Assembly (NCBI GenBank): GCA_001931905.2
Contig: MSJI02000885.1
Location: 84,404-148,403, forward strand
Source: Cladosporium sp. IMV 00045
Lineage: Eukaryota > Ascomycota > Dothideomycetes > Cladosporiales > Cladosporiaceae
Direction: 5' to 3'
Length of the DNA: 64,000 nt
The notes beneath the pieces are model-generated. The model did not search any database. It was not told the DNA's origin and saw only the letters and a program-made list of their open reading frames with translations. Below, one piece after another: positions 56,914 through 64,000 of this stretch; the first letter of the stretch is position 1; every line of letters begins with the position of its first letter. A program made the position numbers and the translations under genes.

Positions 56914-57800
56914 CCGGCAGATGGTAGGTAGCGGCTTTGAGACATGCTGCTAGCCGCTGCTTGATGCGAGTCGAAAGATTGTTTGATATGCAGCAGCAGC
57001 GTCCGATATGAATGCAGTTCTAGATTTTCGTTTGCTACATGTTGTCCGTCTCTGACGTGGGCGCCTAAGGTGTTTTGCATGAGCTCATGTATCGGTGTTG
57101 ATGAAGTGGAGGTGTATATAAGCCACAAGAGGAGTTGACCATTGCACGACGCTCTGATTCAATTCTTCATTTTCTTCTTACACCAGAGTGATATATACTT
57201 TTCCTGGACTGTACAACGGAATTGGTTGCAAAGGCTTGCGATCAACATGATCAACATATACTTGTCCATGTCACCCTTCGGCTCCACGACGTTGCAAGCC
57301 GTACATGTGAATGACTGCTTCTCGAGAATCTTGGAACGACGTCACCTTTTCCTCCAATCGTATATATTCACTTACACCCTCAACCCCATGCATCGTCATC
57401 GAGCGGCCCGATGCTGTCACATGATCGAAAGTCAACAAAGATGGCAGGCGCGACCCAGGCACATGCCAGTGAAGGTTCAACCTTTTCAGAATTCGACAAA
57501 GATGGCAGGCACGCCCCAGGCACCTGCCAGTTAAGCCATCGACTTCACTTACATCGACTTCGACTTCGTGCAACGTGAACGCAACTTGAGGTGTCGTATC
57601 TGCCTCACGACGATTCACTACACTCGACACCCCTGCAATATATAAACCCTCTTCTCGCACCGTTCAACTCCTGTTCTTCTTCTTCTTCCTCTCTCCTCAA
57701 CAAGAACATCCATTCTGGTCTCCGCAACAGCGACGCGATCAAACTGCTCTCCTACAAACAGTTTAACACCAACCAACACGCAGTCCAGAGCAAGATCAAC
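56914..57800 (+). promoter_or_regulatory. Upstream region of the PHD/ZZ gene with two TATA boxes and direct repeats
   Basis: Two TATATAA-type boxes lie at 57115-57122 and 57639-57646. The second is about 155 bp before the chosen ATG and is the likelier promoter. Two 36 bp direct repeats (57435-57470 and 57496-57531, three mismatches) lie between them. A 96-codon frame from 57248 downstream of the first box has no recognisable family. Confidence 0.5.
57435..57531. repeat. Pair of 36 bp direct repeats containing TGGCA...TGCCA
   Basis: Copies at 57435-57470 and 57496-57531 start 61 bp apart and differ at three positions. Each has an internal inverted repeat TGGCA/TGCCA, as in a binding site for a dimeric factor. 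Confidence 0.85.
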
Positions 57801-58865
57801 ATGTCGAACAACATGTACACCTTCTCCGCCAATCCGGTCCTCGGCCGGAGGAAAGAGAGAAGTCCATCACCAGCCTCGAACGAGCAACCCGCAAGCTTCG
57901 TGATGAATCTCGCATTCCGCCCAAAGCCTTCGACAGAGACCCACCATGTCGCGAAGAGGCTGAGGGCGGATCCAGAGGCCAAGGGGTCGTCCAGCCGTCC
58001 AGAAGTCAACGGTCCTGCCGTTCCGACCACCAACACTTCTTCTTCAACCACCGCTAACGCTATTGCGATTATCAGCACTGCCGGTGATCGTGCCCACGAG
58101 TCCTTCCAAAACACCGCCCAGAGAGTACGCATCCAGAGGAAGAAGACCGTGAATCCTTTCATTCCTCGCAAGCCCAGGATCCCCAAGGCAGCGGTTCCGC
58201 GACCTCCCAAGGCTGCAGTGTTCGGTGAACCCAGCATGGCTCTCTCGGATAGAGCAGAAGCAAACTTGTCGGTTGACCTCGAGAGACCTCACATTATCAT
58301 CACCAAATCTTCTGCCGGCCTTCCTGCCGCCCACGTCAAGAACGAGAGCAAGGTCGCTGGCCCCCGTATCGCCAGGCCCATCAAGGCAGTGAAGCACTGT
58401 GGCTGCAAGATGCCATACGATAGCAATATGGTCGTGTGCACGAAGTGCGACAAGTACTTTCACCCGGTCTGCGTGGGCAAAGGTCTCCAAGATGCCAGAA
58501 TGTACGACGACCAGCAGCTCTCCCTCCGGGCTTACATGCGTGACGCCCAGGAGCACGGCAAGACAGCAGATTTCTGTTGTCACAACTGCGACCAAAAGGC
58601 AAAGCCCAAGCCAAGTCGCAGAACATTCTCCTGGGAAGAGGGCCAGGCCGAGCAGAGACGCCGAGCCAGGGTCTTCCAAATGCGCTTCGACAAGATTCGA
58701 TGCGGCGGCAGTATCTACGTCTGCGATCATTGCCATCAGCAGATTATTGGTACTCGCTATGAGTGCAAGTTCTGCGAGGGCTTCGATCTCTGTCGCGCGT
58801 GCTTCATGAACCCTGGTATCTCTTCCCAGCATCAGCATGCGGAGGGAGATTTGATGCTGGTGTGA
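57801..58865 (+). CDS. PHD-like and ZZ-type zinc finger protein
   Basis: A single-exon protein of 354 residues. After a disordered N-terminal half with basic patches (KRLRAD, RIQRKK) there is a PHD-like finger (about 198-265): HCGCKMPY, CTKCDKYFHPVCVGKG and FCCHNCDQKA. A ZZ-type finger follows (about 307-350): CDHCHQQIIGTRYECKFC, FDLCRACF and a final HQHAEGDLM. PHD fingers often read histone tails and ZZ fingers bind N-terminal peptides or modified histones, so a chromatin role is likely but unproven. I chose MSNNMYTF (57801); the longer open frame upstream covers leader sequence behind the TATA box. Confidence 0.75.
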   Translation: MSNNMYTFSANPVLGRRKERSPSPASNEQPASFVMNLAFRPKPSTETHHVAKRLRADPEAKGSSSRPEVNGPAVPTTNTSSSTTANAIAIISTAGDRAHESFQNTAQRVRIQRKKTVNPFIPRKPRIPKAAVPRPPKAAVFGEPSMALSDRAEANLSVDLERPHIIITKSSAGLPAAHVKNESKVAGPRIARPIKAVKHCGCKMPYDSNMVVCTKCDKYFHPVCVGKGLQDARMYDDQQLSLRAYMRDAQEHGKTADFCCHNCDQKAKPKPSRRTFSWEEGQAEQRRRARVFQMRFDKIRCGGSIYVCDHCHQQIIGTRYECKFCEGFDLCRACFMNPGISSQHQHAEGDLMLV

Positions 58866-59094
58866 TGGTCTCTGCTGTGTTGGTAAACGGGACGTCGATA
58901 TTGGAATGGAGGAAGGACAATCCGAGAGCATTGGGTATGTTGGAGCTGAAAGGGACTTTCATGATCAGCTGGGGGAGGTTCAGCAAAGAGAAAATGAGGA
59001 AACTGGAACTTGATAGCTTCGCCTATGTTCTTATTCAAATTTCAGTCTTACTTTCATTGCAAGGCCGTGACAATGATTGCATGAATCACTTTCC

Positions 59095-60306
59095 TTACTG
59101 CGGTGGATCCAAGTCGAGACCATCAACCTCCAGGTGGAAGGCGTCGTTCCTAGAATAGCTGCCAGCTACATCCAGATCCAGGCGTCCGCGCTCGCAATCT
59201 TCGAAATCGGCATCGACGATGTGCATTCCAGCATCCTCGATCTCCCACATGGGCTCTTTGAGTACGTCGCCGAAAGGTCCGACGATGCAAGACCCTCCTC
59301 GTGAGACAAACTCTTCATCGGAAGGAGAGCCTGCACCATCAGCGATCGCGATTTGAGATAGCGACTTAGTGAGAGAGTTGTCGCCGTTGACAGCCTGCTC
59401 GTCGGCAGAGGGGAGGACGAGCTCGTGTTTCTCTTCGGTGACCGTAAGAGTGCTCCTTCTGCGAGTTCGTGATCTGGGAGCAGCGGAGCCGAGAGTCGAT
59501 GCAGCGTCACTGACAGCGGTCGAGCCCTTCCTTCCAGTGATCCATTCCGGGAGATGCTTCCTCTTGACGCACATGTTGGCGCTCAGTACGAAAGCTCTGC
59601 TTTCGCCACCGATGGTGCGCATGAGAGAAAGCCAAGTGTCTCTCGCATCCGCGGTTGGCGCCAGGTAAAGGTTGACGTTCTGGCTGTAGAGAGAGTAGCG
59701 TAGCAATGGCATGTAGTTCTCCCAGCAGATTGCGGCTGCCATTGTCAGCTTGACGCCTTTGATGGTAGTTGTGACGGCGCGCAGAGTCGACGGCGAGCCT
59801 TGAGCCCACACCAATCGTTCAGTGCCAGTTGGCATGACCTTCCTGCGCTTGCCGATGCATCCGAGTCGAGGGCAAACGTAGACGACCGAGCAGTACAAGC
59901 TGCCTCCACTCCTCTCCACCAAGCCGGTTACGACAAAGACACCAGTCTCTCTCGCCACACGTTCGAGATACTCCCTCGTACCATCGCCACGGTACTCCTG
60001 GCCTTTCTTCACTTCGAGTTCACGATCGACCCATTCATCGCCGGCACCGCGGGGCGTATCGCCTAGGTCAACGGCAGCACGGAAGTACTGGAAGAACTGC
60101 TCTCTGCCTTCATCTGAGCGGGCACCAACTGCCGCGCCGAAGTTACAGGTCCGGGGGTAGCCTCCGAGATAGGCTTCAGGGAAAAGGATGAGGTCGACGC
60201 CTTCGCTAGCTGCTTGTTGCGTGGTCGCTTTGAGTGCTTCCAAAGTGGCGGCCAAAGTAGGCAAGGTTCGAGATTGCGAGACGGCGAGCCTAAGCTTCTG
60301 CGGCAT
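59095..60306 (-). CDS. Nitrilase
   Basis: A carbon-nitrogen hydrolase of 403 residues. The catalytic triad is visible: Glu44 in LFPEAYLGGYPR, Lys156 in KRRKVMPTGTERLVW and Cys194 in AAICWENYMPLLR. The motifs are those of true nitrilases (nitrile to acid plus ammonia) rather than amidases. An insert of about 70 residues rich in Ser, Thr and Arg (about 275-340, with APRSRTRRRSTLTVTEE) separates the core from the C-terminal strand GGSCIVGPFGDVLKEP. The substrate cannot be told from sequence. It is divergent from the cellulase gene, with about 1 kb between starts. Confidence 0.9.
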   Translation of the reverse strand: MPQKLRLAVSQSRTLPTLAATLEALKATTQQAASEGVDLILFPEAYLGGYPRTCNFGAAVGARSDEGREQFFQYFRAAVDLGDTPRGAGDEWVDRELEVKKGQEYRGDGTREYLERVARETGVFVVTGLVERSGGSLYCSVVYVCPRLGCIGKRRKVMPTGTERLVWAQGSPSTLRAVTTTIKGVKLTMAAAICWENYMPLLRYSLYSQNVNLYLAPTADARDTWLSLMRTIGGESRAFVLSANMCVKRKHLPEWITGRKGSTAVSDAASTLGSAAPRSRTRRRSTLTVTEEKHELVLPSADEQAVNGDNSLTKSLSQIAIADGAGSPSDEEFVSRGGSCIVGPFGDVLKEPMWEIEDAGMHIVDADFEDCERGRLDLDVAGSYSRNDAFHLEVDGLDLDPPQ

Positions 60307-61367
60307 CTTGAGGGGGTTAGGGAAGAGAGGTGTTCACGTGGAATCAATATAGTGCAATATATGGATTTGAAGTAATATGAAGAAGTAGGGAAGGATTGAG
60401 GTCCATCGGCGGCGACGTCGGCTCGTTGTCCAGGCGAGCCCCACTTTTGCTCTCCATTGAAGCTGTGAGCTCTCCTTGTCCAACCTCGGCATACCGCTTT
60501 CGTGTGTACCGTGGACACCCAGCCCTTATTCATTGTCGTTCTCTTCAAATTTATGCCCGCACTATCCGCTTCAACCTCACTTCTTCTCTGGCACTTCGGC
60601 ACATTGCGCGATATATGAAGATCTAGATAGCATGGTCTTCAGCCTGGAGACCAAAGCTTGACTCCTTTAGCCGGCCGCATCCTCCGCATCTAGGCATATG
60701 AGCGACCAGGATGGCAGACATGATTATATTAAGCGGCTAAGCCAGCAGCTTGCACCAGGAAGATGGCTTGAACGGCTCGCATTCCCTGTGTCTCTGCTAC
60801 AGATTCACGAGGCGCATGCTACGGCTCTGTAGGACCATTCAATCTCCACCCGCGACGGGGGTAGACCGCAACACTTCCATCTGGGCAACCATCCAGGTAC
60901 GCAACACTTCGAGTCGTCGCCTCGCTGGAGTGCTCAAGCTCCTTTGTGGAGAACAAGGCTCTAGAGGATTCCAAGTGGGATCGACTGCTTACCCTCCATC
61001 TTGATCGAGTCACATCGAGGCTCAACCGGATCAGGACTCTTGTCTCTCCGTAAGCCCGTCGAATATGTGAAGATATCCGTTTCCATCCATCTCCGTCAGC
61101 CACATCATCGAAGTAGTGCGGATGAGCCCTCCCCGCTACCTCTTTAAGCTTATTCCGTGGTCAATCTCAAACCTCGCTTGTTAGCTTAGCCAAAGTATCA
61201 AGCCTGTCTGACTACACAATATGGTGGTTGACAGATCTTCACAGATGCTTGGATCTAGACCTCATGTCAGGCATCTATATAAGGCTTTGTGTGTACTCGA
61301 CCATCATGCCTTTCGAAGCAAGTCTGCTTAACCCTACTTTCATCATTGATTTCGGTCTTCTCCAATC
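60307..61367. promoter_or_regulatory. Divergent promoter region of nitrilase and GH5 endoglucanase
   Basis: The GH5 side has a TATATAAG box at about 61275-61282, about 90 bp before the ATG. Upstream are GGCTAA-type sites, bound by the XlnR/Xyr1 activator of cellulase genes, at 60735-60740 and, inverted, 61186-61191, and a CCCCGC (61131-61136) that fits the CreA repressor consensus SYGGRG on the other strand. Such short motifs also occur by chance. Confidence 0.45.
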
Positions 61368-62711
61368 ATGAAATCATCATTCATCATTTGGGCCGGAGTG
61401 ACGGCAGCTGGTTCTGCCTACGCTCAGGGCCAGGCTTGGGCTCAGTGTGGTGGACAGGGTTGGTCAGGTGCAACCACTTGCGTTTCTGGATACACTTGTC
61501 AGAAGCAGAACGATTACTATTCTCAATGTGTGCCGGGTACCGCCACAACTACGACTACCAGAGCTGGTTCTTCGACAATGGCCACATCTCGTAGTGCAAC
61601 CTCTACTCCCACTTCTGGTTCTGGCCGCGTTCATTATGGTGGCACCAACGTAAGTGAGCCAAAATTACGCCGCCTTCGATCACTTCACTAACCAAAGCAC
61701 CAACAGATCGCCGGTCTCGACTTCGGCTGCACCATCGACGGCACCTGCAAGACAACGGGCGTCGTTAACCCCGGCCAGACAGGCATCAATCAGATGAACC
61801 ACTTCTTCAGAGACAGCGGAATGAATACCTTCCGCGTCCCAGTCGGCTGGCAATTTCTCCTCAACAACAACCTCGGCGGCACGCTCGACTCGAACAACTG
61901 GAATACCTACGATGCCCAAATCCAAGGCTGCTTGAACACCGGCGCTGCACTCTGCATTGTCGACATCCACAACTACGCGCGCTGGAACGACGCCATTGTC
62001 GGTCAGGGCGGTCCTACCAACGCTCAATTCGCCAGCCTTTGGTCTCAGATCGCCACCAAGTATAAGAACAACAACAAGATCGCTTTTGGTCTCATGAACG
62101 AGCCGGTAAGCTCCCTCACCACCCCTAAGTGACCCGAACCAAGTCCCACCAACACCCCCTTCCAGCACGACCTCAACATCAACACCTGGGCTACAACCGT
62201 CCAAGCAGCCGTGACCGCGATCCGCCAAGCCGGCGCAACAGGCAACAAAATCCTCCTCCCCGGCACAGACTTCACCTCAGCCGGGGCCTTCATCTCCAAC
62301 GGCTCGGGCGGCGCTCTGATGAAAGTGACGAACCTCGACGGCAGCACGACGAACCTGATCTTCGACGGGCACAAGTACCTCGACTCGGACAACTCCGGCA
62401 CGCACACGTACTGCACGACGAACAACGTCGACGCTTTCACGAACCTGGGCAATTGGCTGAGGCAGAATAAGAGGCAAGCGATTTTGACGGAGACGGGAGG
62501 CGGGCCGAACGATGCGAGTTGCTTGAAAGCCATGTGCGAGCAGCTGGATGTGCTGAATAATTACTCGGACGTCTATCTCGGATGGACGGGTTGGAGCGCT
62601 GGAATGTTTAGCACGAGCTATGAATTGTCTGAGGTTCCGACGCAGAATGGGAATTCTTGGACTGATGTGCCGCTTGTTACACAGTGCATTGCTGGCAAGT
62701 TCAAGAGGTAG
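61368..62711 (+). CDS. Secreted GH5 endoglucanase with N-terminal CBM1
   Basis: Cleaves internal beta-1,4 bonds of cellulose outside the cell. Three exons: 61368-61649, 61707-62105 and 62166-62711, giving 408 residues. A signal peptide (1-19, ending AYA) is followed by a fungal cellulose-binding module (about 20-55, [15 protein letters not shown]), a Thr/Ser linker (about 56-86) and a GH5 domain of the Trichoderma EGII (Cel5A) type starting [13 protein letters not shown]. The catalytic acid/base is the Glu of GLMNEPHD (about 226), at the exon 2/3 junction; the nucleophile is the Glu of ILTETGGG (about 336). Both introns lie between codons. It is the only clearly secreted protein in the window. 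Confidence 0.92.
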
Positions 62712-63447
62712 GTTAGGACGTCGCCGGGAGGTCTGGCGGGTTGAGAAGTCGTTTCGCTATTTTGTTAGGCTTTGATGTCCCATCGCTCATTCCGTGTCCA
62801 GATTCAGGCACTAGTGTGGTTGCTGCTGCGTCTGTCAAAATTGTGCGACATGATCAATGCTTTCTTCCACAATCAATGAAAGTGCATGACCAGTTAAGCT
62901 CTGCCTAGAATATGCGAGCGTGTGCTAAATTGTGAGAAAGAGAACTACCAAACACCTGAGATCGGTGCAGGTATAAAGACCAGTTATGGTATTAAAGTGA
63001 TTTGCATTTGTGAGTCTGACTGAATTTAGAAAGCAAAAGCCGCTATGTACGCCATGTTCATGGCAGTGCGGGGCCAAACCTTTGTGTTTTCTGGGAAAGT
63101 GCAAAAAGAGAAGTCAAGAAACGCCAACTAGAGCTCTGGTGAGGCCCTATGGTATCAAACCGTGGTGATTGCTCAAACGCGCCAATGGTGAAACGCCGGA
63201 AAGAAATCTGAGTTTTGGGCGCGGCCAAAGATGATTTGCCCATGCAAGCTGCCCGTTTTCTGAGTGCTGCGTTCTCACTGTGCCTGATTGTGATGAACTT
63301 GTGGCCGCCTGTCGGTGCTGCATTCTTTGCTGCGGTGTTGCTGCACGTTGCCAGTGCGCTCATTGATGTGGCTTCCTAAAGAATCTGCTGTGCCTGCAGC
63401 TACTGCTGCTGCTCGAAGACCAAGTTCGGAATGCACACAAACATACC
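62712..63447. other. Intergenic region between convergent genes
   Basis: About 0.7 kb holding the 3' ends of the GH5 gene and the splicing-factor gene. Right after the latter's stop codon the minus strand reads TAAG|GTATGT, a good donor, so a 3' UTR intron is possible. No gene is seen. Confidence 0.5.
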
Positions 63448-64000
63448 TTAGAACCTCGCAGAGTTGGGGAAGTTCATGTTGTAGACAGCCTCGACAACGT
63501 ACTGAGCGGTGATGCGCTGTCCGGCGAACCAACGGCCGTTCAAGCCACGGTAAGCCTGGATGCCACCGTCAATACTTTCAAACTTGACGTAGGTCTCGCC
63601 GTTGGCGGAGAGAGGGATGACGCCGCAGTGAAGCACTTTGCCGTACTGCCTCTGACACTCATCAGTGACGTCGGCCTCGAGCTCTTTGTCAAAACCCGGA
63701 TTCTTGGCGCTGCCAGGACTGTTAGCTAGATGAAAATTTGTGATGAATGGATAACAACTTACTCTTCCTCAGTGAACATGTTTTTGAGGAGAATGCAACG
63801 GCTTGGGGCTGGCTCATCAATAGGGGCTGCCCTCTGCTGAATCGCAGGGGTGGCCTTGGGCTCGGTGTCTTCGGTTCTGGCAAGCTTGCGCATGAGTGAA
63901 TCGCGTGAATAGTTCGAGAAGTTGACACCAGCGACATCGGTATCGTCGAGAGCACTAGCGCCGCCTGTCTTGTCGGCATCCTTACCACCAGCGCGATCGA
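63448..64000 (-). CDS. RBM39-like splicing factor, C-terminal part (runs off the window)
   Basis: C-terminal end of a nuclear SR-like splicing factor of the RBM39/CAPER (fungal Pad-1/Rsd1) group. Two exons are visible: 64000-63763 and 63718-63448, separated by a 45 bp intron with GTAAGT donor and CTAACAG acceptor. The visible part begins within ALDDTDVAGVNFSNYSRDSL, continues with CILLKNMFTEEE, the start of the last RRM-like (UHM) domain, and ends RGLNGRWFAGQRITAQYVVE and NFPNSARF. The first RRMs lie beyond 64000. Confidence 0.85.

Noticed and set aside
1..64000. tRNA genes, CRISPR arrays, transposons or a biosynthetic cluster
   Set aside because: I looked for T-loop GTTCGA-type boxes, spaced direct repeats, terminal repeats with transposase frames, and grouped tailoring enzymes, and found none I could support.

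Overview
The window is nuclear DNA of a filamentous ascomycete. Coding is dense, introns are short (about 50-115 bp) with GT..AG ends and CTAAC/CTGAC branch sites, and several genes have clear fungal relatives: a SepA/Bni1-type formin, the HUS1 checkpoint clamp, BNI4, adenosine kinase, PIG-A/GPI3, a DBP6-type helicase, a nitrilase, a CBM1-GH5 cellulase and an RBM39-like splicing factor. The F-box-like proteins of the 'LPxELRxxIY' kind and the gene style fit Dothideomycetes; a halotolerant black yeast with a hybrid diploid genome (the Hortaea werneckii situation) would fit well, but the species cannot be fixed from this sequence.

The most important point is assembly structure. The window is three contigs joined by two 20-N gaps (21010-21029 and 35141-35160). 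Contig 1 (1-21009) carries formin, HUS1, an F-box/LRR gene, a small F-box-like gene, about 7 kb without clear genes, and the 5' part of BNI4. Contig 2 (21030-35140) repeats the same order from inside HUS1 to inside BNI4, at a few percent divergence. Contig 3 (35161-64000) starts with 228 bp identical to the end of contig 1, so it continues contig 1 and not contig 2. The apparent 13-14 kb tandem duplication is therefore best read as the second allele (or homeolog) of one locus placed in line with the first. The true order is probably 1-21009 joined to 35389-64000, with 21030-35140 as the alternative haplotype.

Region by region: 1-6255 formin (minus); 7263-8391 HUS1 (minus), divergent from the F-box/LRR gene (8887-10932, plus); 11767-12771 F-box-like gene; 12772-20134 long gene-poor stretch with possible gene relics and the BNI4 leader; BNI4 split over 20135-21009 and 35389-36759; second-allele copies of these at 21030-35140. 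After a repeat-rich flank (36760-39831) come a small basic protein, an F-box/zinc protein (minus), adenosine kinase (six exons), a Q/Y-rich protein (minus, three exons), a 4.4 kb gene-poor stretch, GPI3 (minus, three exons) divergent from a DBP6-like helicase, a 118-residue conserved protein (three exons), a PHD+ZZ protein, a nitrilase (minus) divergent from a secreted GH5 endoglucanase, and the 3' end of an RBM39-like splicing factor.

There is no operon-like logic. Most genes are housekeeping: polarity and septation (formin, BNI4), genome stability (HUS1), GPI anchors, ribosome assembly and splicing. The nitrilase/GH5 pair is the most accessory-looking part. I saw no transposon, tRNA, CRISPR or biosynthetic cluster.
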